From: Lineus longissimus
Taxonomy: Eukaryota > Nemertea > Pilidiophora > Heteronemertea > Lineidae
Assembly (NCBI RefSeq): GCF_910592395.1
Contig: NC_088317.1
Location: 7,876,001 to 7,940,000 of the forward strand
DNA length: 64,000 nt
Direction of reading: 5' to 3'
In this document: positions 33,536 to 44,739 of the stretch, in pieces
Numbering within the stretch: position 1 is the first letter of the stretch
Layout of the letters: every line of letters begins with the position of its first letter
Program-made: the position numbers and the translations under genes
The notes under the pieces: generated by a model
Databases searched by the model: none
Seen by the model: only the letters and a program-made list of their open reading frames with translations
Told to the model about the DNA's origin: nothing

Positions 33536-34245
33536 ATAAGAATGGTAAAAAGTGCAATATCTCGCTTATTAGGAACTTTTTTTCGATGATATTTTTATGG
33601 TAGGTGCTCCAAGCAAGGATACATCACATATCCTAAGGGTTTTTTCGATTTGACCTAATTTTTTATGGTCACAGAGGTCAAATGGCATAAATTGGCTGTT
33701 TGAGTGTAACTATGGCACGTTTCTTAACCGCAAAAGCTATGAACTTGAAATTTGGTACATATGACTCCCTATGCCATGCAACCTCTGACACTGAAATTCG
33801 GTCCGATCTGATTCTTAACTTGGCAAATAGGGGGGGGGGGGGGCCAAAACTAAAAAAGGTAAGAAGTGCAATATGTTGCTCATTAATTTTTTTTATCGAT
33901 GATAATTTCATGGTAGGTACTCCTAGCAAGGATACATCATAATCCTACGGGTTTTTGATTGGACCTAATTTTCAAGGTCACAGAGGTAAAATTGTGTAAA
34001 TTGGTCGTTTGAGTACAACATTGAAATTTGGTACACATGACTCCCTATGTAATGTAACCTCTGACATCGAATTTCATTCGGATCTGATTTTTGACTTGCC
34101 CACCAGGGGGCCAGAAGTGAGAACCAGAAAAGGGTGAAACCTCTCTTATGAGTGACTCGTTTTCGATAACAACTTTATGGTAGGTTCTCCTTGCAAGGAC
34201 ATATCACATGCTATACAGCTTTTTCATTTGACCTACTAGTGCCCT
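33536..34245 (+). repeat. Family-1 Helentron-like units (about 2.3 units, no ends)
   Basis: Units with agtgcaatatctcgc, tatggtaggtgctcc, ggtcacagaggtcaaatgg and tggcacgtttcttaacc repeat twice. A run of G (33831-33842) interrupts the 'ggggggccaaaa' phrase. Head and tail are absent. Confidence 0.75.
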
Positions 34246-34466
34246 GTATCATTTCCCTTATGATGCAATGATTGATATTTCCAAGGTCACACCATCTTTT
34301 ATTCTGTGCTCGTTTGATGGGATTAGCTATGCTTTACGTTACCCTTGTATTGCTGTGATTTACAAGAAATAATCCTATCCCTTCAAGTGATTATATAACT
34401 TATGTGTGCACTCTGAACGTGCCAGGTAGAGCATTTAGATATCAATGTTCCTTTATCATCCTTCAG

Positions 34467-34669
34467 GTCACCGCCATCTTCTTGTTGGCTCCAACATGTG
34501 GCTGAGGGAGATGGCCCAGATCCTCGCCAAGGAGTTCAAACCTAGAGGATACAATGTCCCCACGGCAAACTGCCCCTACTTCGCTGCGTGGATCTACGGT
34601 CTCTTTGACAAGACAACTAAGATGGTGTTGCCTAATATTGGAAAGGTTACCAAGTTTGACAATACTAGA
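34467..34669 (+). CDS. Extended SDR exon 'c'
   Basis: The acceptor is catccttcag and the donor gtgagt. The exon enters in phase 1, completing the Gly codon split at 20831, and leaves in phase 0. It encodes GHRHLLVGSNMWLREMAQIL, KEFKPRGYNVPTANCPYF and LPNIGKVTKFDNTR. This is the usual C-terminal sequence of GRE2/dihydroflavonol-reductase-like proteins (the R(Y/H)LL segment, the helix before 'FxPxGYxVP', and the 'xxxFDNxK/R' segment). Enclosing introns are 13.6 kb and 27.1 kb. Confidence 0.9.
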
Positions 34670-35860
34670 GTGAGTGCTTATTCTGCTCTCTGTGGCTTTG
34701 CATGGAGCTGTCTCTATACTTGGTTACTCACTCTTTCAAATGGAAAAGTCAGAGTTGCCTGGCAGACCGATTCATAGTATCGGCTTCATCACATGGTGTC
34801 CACGAATTGCCTACTATCTTCATTATGTTGCACTGCCCAGAAGATATGATCTAAGTGAAATATATACATATATTATTCCTAACAAGTAGTTTCAGTCAGT
34901 GTAGTAATCATGTGCTTATATATACATGTGCATGTGCACCCACACCTGCATGTGCAGAAGCACCTAAAATACATTTCTCATCTCGAGAGGTACAATTGGT
35001 CAACACTAACATTTACATGTATATGGTACGAAGCAACTGGAAAGTCAAGTGATATATTTAAGAATACAGAAATTAATTGATACACATCATATATTGAACT
35101 ATAGCAGATTGAAAATTGAGCAAGTTACGCATAATAGGTTTAAAATATCAGTAGTCGGCCTGGCTTCTCCTGGGTAGATATTGCAGTGTTAAATAACCTA
35201 GCTCAGAGCTATGCATTCTAAAACACCTCAATTCAGAATTAACCACACTTTGCAGTGTAAATGCACTATGTGCCAACAAAGCCTAGTTTTGAATTCTGCA
35301 GTTGTTTACACTCCGGATGCAGTGGACTGACCTCATTCCTAACCCTCACCACTGTGACATGCGATGAGCTTTCTGGGGTTTTTGTACCAATGACCACAAC
35401 TAATTGGCGGGAGAATTCAGTGTCGATAGTTAATCAACTTAATCAACTGGCTGGAAGGGACGCTGTAGTCTAATATTTTGTGATTAGCTTTAGCTAATTA
35501 GCACAAATAAAGTTTAAATAAAGTAGTTGTATTCCGAGTTGGCTTATGTAACCTGAGATTTCATAGTACAGGGTGTTTCAAACATAAGGAAAGCGAGATT
35601 AATTTGTTAATTTCTTGGACATAGCTTAATATTTTGGAAATTGGCCACCGCCATTTTTAGCTAATAATGTCCTCTTTTTAGCTTTTTGGTTCTTAACGAT
35701 GCGTCCTCTTTATGGGGAGCGTTACTAGTCAACAAATGATACAATGACTCTTAACGACGGCGAGAATGATGTTCCCGGCATTGCCATCCTCGATTGAAGC
35801 ATTGTTTACTTGATAACCATTGTGAGTTTGCAAATGGGCTCTTGTGAAATTAACTATTTT
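34670..35860. other. Start of the 27-kb SDR intron, no recognised feature
   Basis: No supported gene. A short tandem tatacatat/catgtgca stretch occurs near 34860-34960. Confidence 0.45.
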
Positions 35861-36835
35861 GTGAACACAGAGTGGAACATCGGCGAATAAAGCTTTAAAA
35901 CATCTCTTATTGAACTGCTGGGGCTATGGGTGTGAAAATTTGTTTACATGACCCCCCTCGGTCAGATGACCTCTGACAACAAAGTTCGGTCTGATCTGAT
36001 TATGGACTTGGCCACTAGGGGGCCGAAATTGAAAACACAAAAAATGCCATAAGTCCTGAACTAATGACTGTATAATCTCCACATTTTTATCACAGGTACT
36101 TCCAATAAAGCTTTAAAACATCTCTTATTGAACTGCTAAGGGTTTTGGGTGTGACAATTTGTATACATGACCCCCTAGGTCAGATGACCTCTGACAACAA
36201 ATTTCGGTCTGATCTGATTATGGACTTGGCCACTAGGGGGCCGAAATTGAAAACACAAAAAGTGCCATAAGTCCTGAACTAATGACTGTATAATCTCCAC
36301 ATTTTTATCACAGGTACTTCCAATAAGGATACAGGACATAATATCCGGGGTTTAGATTTGACCTATTTTTCAAGGTCACAGAGGTCAAATGGTGTAAATT
36401 GGCTGTTTGAGCATAACTGTAGCACGTTTCTTGACTGCTAGGGCTATGGGCTTGAAACTGTGTGTGTATGACTCCATAATTATGACACCAAATTTCGGTT
36501 CGATCTGATTATCCACTTGGCCACTAGAGGGCCAAAACTGAAAATGTAAAAAGTGTGATAATTCTCTAATTAGTGATTTGTTGTTGACGAAAGTGTTATG
36601 GTAGGTACTCCTAGCAAGGATATATCACATATCATACGTGTTTTTGATTTGACCTACATTTCAAGGTCACAGGGTTCAAATGGCGTGAATTGGTCGTTAG
36701 AGTGTAACTATGGCACGTTTCTTAACCACTAAAGCTATGAACTTGAAATTTGATACACATGACTCCCTACGTCGTTTAACCTCGGACGCCGAATTTCGAT
36801 CTGATCTGGTACTCAACTTGGCCACCAGATTGTGT
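35861..36835 (+). repeat. Family-1 Helentron-like units with a 212-bp duplication
   Basis: The block from aataaagctttaaaacatct to cacaggtacttccaat occurs at about 35888-36099 and again at 36100-36311, almost identical. Two standard family units (cacgtttcttgactgc near 36420, gcacgtttcttaaccac near 36712) follow. Confidence 0.75.
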
Positions 36836-37909
36836 TTCATTTCGTAACAATAGAATGTTTGACATTATAAAATTGATGTAGATTGAAGAATCAAAACGTT
36901 AGGAACGTGTTTATTGTATTATAACGCCAATCTGAAAATAAACTCTTCAAGGTTTGTTAAGTAATCAGAACAGCCACCCTTCCCAGCGGATTATACTGAA
37001 TTTTCTCAGGTTTTGTATACGAGGTAGGAATATAGCAAAAACCTGATCTCAGGATGTTACTCTGAAACTATTTTCACAGCTTGTTATTCTAGTCCAAGCT
37101 CTTGCTGTCAATCCTTGATGATTCAGCAGTCAATATATTTGATTATTTTACATTTTTACCCACGATTTATTTAGATTTCATGCTTTTTATCGCCCAACAA
37201 AACTTGGTTTAATTTATTCACAAGTATACGAAACGATCATGTACTGACCCAGGAAACATTCAGCTGAGCGCCAGGCCCATGTACATCTTGTTGTGGATCC
37301 TTGCCTCAAAACTGAATGGGATTTTAGGGGGTTCAGCATTCTAAATGCAGAAATAAAAAATATTTTTTCAGCGAAGTCCAATGGTCATTTTGAGGGTCCC
37401 CGGATAGGCCATATTTTGTTTCTGGATATTTCTCATTCATTCTTGGCACATAAGTAGATTGACACCAAAAAGTAATTACCTGAACATTGCATCCAGATTG
37501 ATCGAGAAGTAAACCGTACAGAGCAGAAAAAGTATGAATTCAATGCACTACGTCAATGTACACCAATGCATACAAAAACATTATTGTGTTACCATGGTTA
37601 CTAAGATCCTGTTCGGTTTTGAGGGGAAGACCAATAAAAATCAAACTCTAAGAAATCCAACCAGTAGTTCGCCCTCCAGAGCCCCAAACGATGCGGATTT
37701 AACATTTAAAAATGGACTATAGCTGATTTTTTGGAACCACAGCATTCTCTTCTTCATTTTCCTTTTGTTGTATACTCAACTCGTTTGCTCCACTGCGCAT
37801 ATTGGTGCCATTAGGTTCACTGGTAGCAGCCAATAGGACCATCCTGCACCATCTCATGTCAGGCTCTGTTATGTAATGCTACCAGGTGAACCCAATAAAT
37901 ATTCATATG
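36836..37909 (+). other. Diverged foldback-family copy and family-2 3' end
   Basis: At 37261-37292 lies cagctgagcgccaggccc, then cttgttg, the family-2 3' end with its hairpin lost. From about 37370 to 37720, phrases such as actacgtcaatgtacaccaa and taccatggttac match the element at 58150-58220, so a single diverged arm of that family is present. Confidence 0.55.
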
Positions 37910-38790
37910 TTACAATAAACTTGAACAGAAATTTGAGAGTAGACACTCTCAACTCGAAAAGCAAATCGAAAATGGACAATCATTCTCGGACCATGCCGAA
38001 ATTTCTTTGACTGGTACGAACCTCTTGGAGGCTACAATTGAAAGCATTTCTTCCAAATTGGAAAATATCGAAGTGGTCCATCAAAAATTTCAAAAAAAAC
38101 TTCCTGGAACAGAACTTTGTGTGAATTAGCTTTTGGGCAGGAAACTGTAAGGGCATTTTCTGTCACTAAATCAGAATGCTCGGTTTACAACTTTGGCATA
38201 CATAATAGCGTAGCTGATATTTATACAATTCATTCCTACATTGCATTTATCCCATGGTTTAGATGGTATACGTACGCACTGTGCTGTGTCGTTAGTTGAC
38301 CTACATGTGAATAAACAACAAACAAAACAATTAAATGCCAAAATCTTTGTACTATGAAATATCAGGTTGAAATGGCTAACTGGGAATATGACTACATGTA
38401 CTTTATTTGTGCTAATTAGCGAAAATGAATTACAAAATGTTATTCCGACTACTTCCAGCCAGTTGATAAACTATCGGCAGAAGGTACAATTACTTACATT
38501 TGCCGGGGACATTCTCAAATGGCAAAGTTTCAAAGACTCGTTCGAAGTAGCCATTGACTAAAAACCTCACTTGAAAATATTCAAAAGTTCCAGTACCCAA
38601 ATTTCTGCAAAGAAATTCATGAGCTGACAAATATTATTATTGCCCTAGCAACACCCAACGACATCCAACTAACTGGTTCGATTCTTTTGAAAACTGCAAG
38701 CGCTGTTGTGATAAAGGATCACTCTAGCACCAAAGCCAGTATTCTCTTGATGAAGGTTTGACCAAATCCTTCATTACATTAGAGTTACCC
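37910..38790 (+). pseudogene. BEL/Pao gag fragment
   Basis: A coiled-coil-like stretch (SISSKLENIEVVHQKFQ) is readable near 37920-38110. Then, at about 38440-38560, there is a DUF1759-like region (TFAGDILKWQSFKDSFEVAI), with continuation after a stop to about 38760. Stops and an unassigned gap (38120-38340) show decay. No other part of an element is adjacent. Confidence 0.65.
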
Positions 38791-38963
38791 GCTAATATAC
38801 AGCTAAAGCCAGATGGTAAACTACAATATTCGCAACCTTTGGTCCAGAACCAGTTCAGCAGAAAGTTAATTACACTTCAGCAGAAAGTTAATTACACTTG
38901 GCTTTCAAACTATAACAGGTTCCCAGGTTAAAGGGGATTTCGCACACCAACGATTCAGCCAAC

Positions 38964-39800
38964 TTTTTGGCTCACCAGTGCGGTGAGTCTATACAACACC
39001 GCAGTGTCTGTCGTCCGTCGTCGTCCGTCGTATCCTCTTTCAAAAACAGTGGCACGTTTCATAAGGCGAGACTTTTTTTATTTGTTGGTGCTCGGATCCG
39101 CCGACCTCCCGATGTCCGAAATAAGAAAAAAAATAAAATTTTTATATCTAGCCAGTCTCGGATCTGCCGATTCGAACATTACCGATTTTACAAAAAAAAA
39201 AAAAAAAAAATTTATTTTGAGCTCCGACGCCCGACAGTAACTTAAAAGATCAAAACTATTTTTTTCAAAATCAAAATTCAACATGATTGAATTAAAATTA
39301 GCTTCGTCGGATTGATCATTCGAATCGAAAGTGCGAATGCCAGACCAGCTCTGCCAGACCTAGACTGGTTCTTGTCCTTTCCTAATGCATCCACAGTAGA
39401 TATATGATGAGAACCAGTCTATTGTTATGAGTCTGGCTGCTGACTGTTCAATGTGTGAAAATGCACTACTTTTTTTAGGAAAAAAATTAATTTTTAACCT
39501 TCCCTCCGACTTTGAGAAATCCTATCAATTTTTCGAGACCATGAAATCTTTGGAAAAAAACATTTTTTTTTGTTTTTGTTTTTCGTCCTCCTCAAAAATA
39601 AATTCCTCCAAAAATCCGAGCACCAACTAGTAAAAAAAGTCTTGCCTAACCGATAGCGCTATGGACTCAAAACTTTGTATGCATGACCCCCTAGGTCAGA
39701 TGACCTTTGACACTGAATTTCAGTCTGGTCTGGTTCTTGACTTGGCCACCAGGGGGCCAAAACTGAAAACATAAATAGTGTGATATCACACTTATTATGG
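38964..39800 (+). mobile_element. Family-1 variant Helentron-like element interrupted by a MITE
   Basis: The head TTTTTGGCTCACCAGTGCGG is followed by tgagtctatacaacaccgc and a GTCCGTCGTC microsatellite. The stem CTCACC-agtgc-GGTGAG is perfect. The unit is broken at cacgtttcataa and resumes at 39647 (taaccgatagcgctatgg), continuing to about 39790. No 3' end is seen. Confidence 0.72.
39065..39646. mobile_element. Harbinger-like MITE inserted in the family-1 unit
   Basis: The left end GGCGAGACTTTTTTTATTTG, then TTGGTGCTCGGAT, is inverted at the right end (39612-39646) with few changes. TAA flanks both sides (39062-39064, 39647-39649). Removing the element with one TAA rejoins the standard 'cacgtttc(t/a)taacc' phrase of the host element. 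Length 582 bp. Confidence 0.82.
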
Positions 39801-39873
39801 GCACCAGACTCACAGTCCCGTGACCATATTGAGATCACTCTTGTTCTGGTTGTTTTCTTTCTTTCTTTTTTGT

Positions 39874-41993
39874 TAGCTCAGCTGACAAAGTCAGCTGAGC
39901 TTGTCAAACAAGCTGCTCAGTGGCGTCCGTCTGTCAGTCCGTCCGTCCGTCCGTCCGTCCGTCCGTCCGTCCGTCCGTCCGTCCGTTAAACCCATGGTGC
40001 ACATTTTGTAACCGTAAGACCTAGAGACTTCAATTTTGCATTTCTGGATACTTCTGGTCAAACTATACTTTCAAAACAAAATTTGTCACCATTCGACCTA
40101 CTTCCTGCGAGCGAGAGCGCATGAAGGAAACTGGCCTATATCGGCCTAGGAGCAGCAGAATTAGTCGAAATATGCTTTAATATTAAGATAAAATTCTTGA
40201 AAAACTATTTTATTGAGAAAAAGTTCAAAATTTTAACAGGAGAGGGCGCTACCTGCCTTTTAATTATTTCTGCTGATTCAAATTCCCGCCCGATGACGTC
40301 AGCCATCAATGAAGTCTCCTATTTGCCAGTTCTCAAAACATGGCAGCTACACAAAAAAGCAGCAGTAGCTCCAGGAATAAATCACTGTTCACTTCAGCTT
40401 CGTAATCGATTGTACCCCCACTTTATTGTGTTTTGTGTGGTGTTCCTATTCAATCAACGATGTGAGGCCTTATTATGTTGGTTTTAATTGAGAAGGTGCA
40501 TTTTAGCGGCCTACGAAATACCGAAGCGGAGACAAAATGGCGGCATGTTGTTTACTCGATCCATGTGCAATAATCTTGGAGCTCAATGACACTCAGCTCG
40601 ATGACGATGGCCCGCTACCTGGCTACGGGCTAGTACTACGGTAGTCTGGTAGGCGATATTATCACCAGTTCGTTTCAGTGGTAGTCGTAAGGTCTTTAGG
40701 GACTACTTTCAGAAATTAATTCTTGAAAATTTGGCCACATTTCTGTGAAAACGATATCGGAAGTGCATGCTCTGTTATTCGCGATGACATCGCCGATGTA
40801 TTTTGAAGTGGAGAATTCCCACAGTATGTGCAGTGAATCGGCATGATTCTGTTCGCCTATTAAGTTTTAGTTCTACGATTCTTTCATGAGTAAAAAGTAG
40901 ACATTCTAAGCAATACAATAATGTCACTCCCATAAAAATTGATTGGAAATTGAGGGAGCTACGGCACTCTTTTCGGCAACTGACAGCGCTGAAAAAATAC
41001 ATTGCATACTGTACAATACCAAATGGCACATTTTAAAAAGCGCTCATTGGACAACGTGGGAAATCACCAGAAATGACGTCATCGCTGGTCTAAATAGAAA
41101 ACTACGGTGGCGCAGTAGAGCACAAGAAAAGGTTTAGCATTAACTTCGTCATGCAAGCTTCAGCAACAAAACGATTTCTCATGAATGATTTACTTGATCA
41201 TCATCAGCTTGTTTCCCCTGATAGATAAAAAAAATTATTTACAATTTCCACCAAAGTTTTCTATTTTGTGTATAGTCACATGTTATTTAACTGGCAAGGG
41301 GCCAAGCAGACAATCAAAACTTACTATTGTTCAATAAAACATAATTTTCTTAACTCTGTCATATTTTTCACTTTCATACTAAACAACGCAGGTTTCCCTT
41401 CATGACCCAAGAATAATTCTTTAGACATTTTTAATGACTCGGAATCCATGCACTCTGATTCTCCATAAATGGATGTATGGTTTGACCAATTCTTGCATAA
41501 CATGTCCACCAAACAAAATGTGAATGCAGTCCGGCAAAGAGGAACAACCAACCATTCACTTCGACTTTTAAAGGCTACATGGTTCCAAGAAAATACATTT
41601 ATACTACCAAGTAAAAGGTTCATCCTACATTTTCGTTCATATGTAGTCTAGCATTTACTTGTTTTGGTAGCAAATACTGATTTCTAAAAATCCTTTGCTT
41701 TCACAAGAACTAAACTATTCCAATTTTTGAAGCATACTAAATACTTCAAAATCTGGAGTAAAAGCTTATGCTAGTTTTTATTCATATGGCCCATCAACAG
41801 GTGCATACCATAAACCATGAGAATGTTCCAACAGTGGCATAATTATGTCAACCAAAAACATTGGTACCGTAGTGAACGCAAAAGGATATCAAATACCATG
41901 GAGCATGCCATTTTCATGCATAATGAACTAAACACCGGGAAGATATTTTATGATATTAACTCAGCTGAGCGCCAGGCCCTTGGGCCTCTTGTT
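39874..41993 (+). mobile_element. Helentron-like element, family 2 copy B
   Basis: The 5' hairpin AGCTCAGCTGACAAAGTCAG, then CTGAGCT (39875-39901), is followed by a GTCC microsatellite (39931-39985). The 3' end is TCAGCTGAGCGCCAGGCCC-TT-GGGCCT, then CTTGTT (41961-41993). The mid-element phrase gagtaaaaagtagac, then caataatgtcactccc, is shared with copy A. TGACGTCA occurs at 40294 and 41074. Confidence 0.65.
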
Positions 41994-42250
41994 CACATTT
42001 TACAAACATTATTGCAAGTGTTCTCCAACAGCTAAATAAACCAAAAATCTATCACCCCTATACCACCAAACATAATCCCATCTTGTATACGTCGCAAAAG
42101 ACTTTTCAAAATTCGGATCATTTCGATGGCTTTGAAGCGTTTTTATGCTCTGATTTTCTGATTTGTTTGAAAATCTCCTAAGCGATTCAGTCAATCACTA
42201 CTACTAGGCGACGCCTGTTTTGGTGACGTCACGTAACAAGAGTTATATAA
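41994..42250. other. Flank with a CRE palindrome
   Basis: It holds TGACGTCA at 42224-42231 and a TATA-like tatataa directly before the element at 42251. I see no gene. Confidence 0.35.
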
Positions 42251-42758
42251 GGTCTCATTAGGGAGTTTGCATTTGCTCCTAGCTCTGTTCACCGTCCCAA
42301 ATTGCAATATTGCCAATTGGGCCGGACAATCACGAAAAACCCCAAATATTATACATATCTTCCTGAATAATTCTTACAGTAACCATTCTCCCTTTAAAGA
42401 CAGTTGCTTACGCTACACAAAAAAAAAATCGTGGGTCAACCATTAAACTTTTGAGATATGTTGAATTTTGTACAAATCAGCAAAAAACGCACCAACTGGC
42501 ACTGGACGGCATTTCAACACGGGCCGACTCACATCCCAAGTTGAGTGTACACATACGTCGGCAACAACAGTAAATGCGTAGTTTCTTGTTACCCGTCAAT
42601 TGAGTTGTGCGCTAGGTTTCAGAAACTAAAAAAAACACATGTCTTTGCCAAAAAAAATGCTAAATCAACACTGACATACTGTGAGGACCGAGAAATCAAT
42701 GATTTTAGGAACTACGGGTTGGCCGCACATGAACACAAAAAAAGTCCCTAATGAGACC
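42251..42758. mobile_element. Putative small DNA element with 14-bp perfect TIRs
   Basis: GGTCTCATTAGGGA at 42251-42264 is exactly inverted at 42745-42758. The interior is unassigned and no target duplication is clear, so the family is unknown. Confidence 0.4.
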
Positions 42759-43185
42759 GAAAACAGTTAACTCGGTTTATAATTCGGCTTACTCGGGTCA
42801 TGAATGCACATTTGAAGCCAGGGGCAGACCATTGATACATTGGTTCCCGATCGACTCATGAGAAAGTTGTTATGAGGCGTATGAGACTCCTGTAATCCTA
42901 GTAGTCCTTATATCAATGTTTTTGGTCGTCTGACACTTGTAACGAGTACTGTTTTTGGGTTTCTAACGTTAGTGCATTCCTATAGTATAGGCCTAGTACA
43001 TGCCCATTGACATCGGACCTCTAGGCCCTCGCCGCTGGCTGCATTGGAAACAGGGTGAGTTTCTCCGCTCTCGTCATAACCCCCCCCCCCCCCCCTCCCC
43101 CTCTACGCATATGGATACCATCATCAGACACCACTGCTTGCTCCACAATCCTGGGGCCCATCAAATTTGCTGGTAAGCAAATTTC
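42759..43185. other. No recognised feature
   Basis: Unassigned sequence with a long C run at 43081-43095. Confidence 0.4.
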
Positions 43186-43189
43186 TCTC

Positions 43190-44628
43190 TGCTTGTTAGT
43201 GATTTGTTTTTGATGAAATTTTTATGGTAGGTACTCCTAGCAAGGATATATCACATATCATACGTGTTTTTTGATTTGACCTACTTTTCAAGGTCACAGA
43301 GGTCTAATGGCGTAAATTTGCCGTTTGAGTGTAACTGTGGCACATTTCTTAAAGGGAAGGGCCCGCCAAAAAATGGGGACTTTTGGACGGCCCGGTCAAA
43401 ACCTTAGGCGGGAATAAGGTTTCATTGATAAATATAAGGAGTTTCAAGGCCCCCAAATTACTTGTAAGGTTCAATAGATACTGGCCTTTCATTGGTTCAC
43501 CGTTTGCGTATCATTTACATACTCTCATCTTGAAAAATATGACAATATTTACGATCACGTTATTGATTTTTGCAACATTTTCGGTAACGCGCCCCTTGCG
43601 GATCTGTAAGGTACCATTCGGATGCTTGAAAAATGTTAGTGGCGTGGCTCCATCTGCTACAGCTGTCACCGCGCCGGTGTTAGTCTCAATGCCGTTTTCC
43701 ATTTTCTCCTCTCTCCAACTCACTACTATCGCTATTGACTGCGTAACATACACTAACATTCTTTCGCTATCATTGCTAACTTCATTTACTAGAATACTGG
43801 CCTCTTTGTAGCCGATTATGTAACCCATAGTGGAAACACCTGACAGCGCCGCCCGGCATGATACACGTGCTACTGGCATATTTATATCTCGTAGTAAATA
43901 AGGTTGTAAAAATATGCAAATGAGATGCCGTATATGGAAACCATGACGTCACTAAGCAGTGCTTATTTCTGCTACGGGTGGCGCTGTTGCTTGCTTCTGG
44001 AGGCGCTATTCAACCTCTTTAACTGGTAGGGCTATGAGCTTGTATGTTTTTATGCATGACCCCTTAGGTCAGATGACCTCTGACAGCAAATTTTGGTCTG
44101 CTCTGATTCTTGACTTGGCCACCAGGGGGCCAAAACTTAAAACACAAAAAACGTGATATCTCACTTATTAGTAATTTGTTTTTGATAAAATTTTTATGGT
44201 AGGTACTCCTAGCCAGGATACATCACATGTCATAGAGGTTTTCGATTTGACGTATTTTTCAAGGTCATAGAGGTCAAATGGCGTAAATTGCCCGTTTGAG
44301 CGTAACTGTGGCACGTTTTGTAACTGCTATGGCTATGGGCTTGAAACTTTGTACACAAGAACCCCTAGGTCAGGTTACCTTTGACACTGAATTTCGGTCC
44401 GATCTGTTTCTCGACTTGGACACCAGTGGGCAAAAAGTGAAAACCTAGAAAGTGTGATATATCGCCCATTAGTGATTCGTATTCGATAAAGTTATTATTG
44501 TTGGTACTCCCTGCAAGGATACATTACATATTATACAGGTTTTTGATTTGACCTCCTTTTCAAGGTCCATTGTCAATTAAGTCGTTACCTAAATGCCGCT
44601 GAGCACAGTGGCCCCTGGCCTTTTCATT
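43190..44628 (+). repeat. Family-1 Helentron-like units with 3' end, interrupted by an insert
   Basis: A unit starts near 43190 and is broken at cacatttcttaa (43352). Family sequence resumes at ttaactggtagggctatg (44017). Two more units follow, and the tail ctgagcacagtggcccctgg, then ccttttcatt, closes the element near 44628. Confidence 0.7.
43353..44016. mobile_element. Insertion of unknown family within the family-1 unit
   Basis: This is a 660-bp block with no similarity to the host units. It is bounded by TTAA-like sequence on both sides (tttcTTAA and ctTTAActgg), but its termini are not inverted repeats. It carries a 122-codon open frame on the minus strand (43879-43511), in which I recognise no domain, and TGACGTCA at 43944. 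Confidence 0.45.
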
Positions 44629-44739
44629 ACATTTTAGCTCAGCCAATCAACAGCTAGATATAGAATTCACTCGGCATTTCTGTTCTGATCGGCACTGATT
44701 TATGTTGGCAGTTCGTCGGTAATCACGTGATTAACGGAT

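Noticed and set aside
43353-44016. Typical piggyBac element because of TTAA-like flanks
   Set aside because: The inner ends are not inverted repeats and lack the CCC...GGG form seen at 57409-58064.
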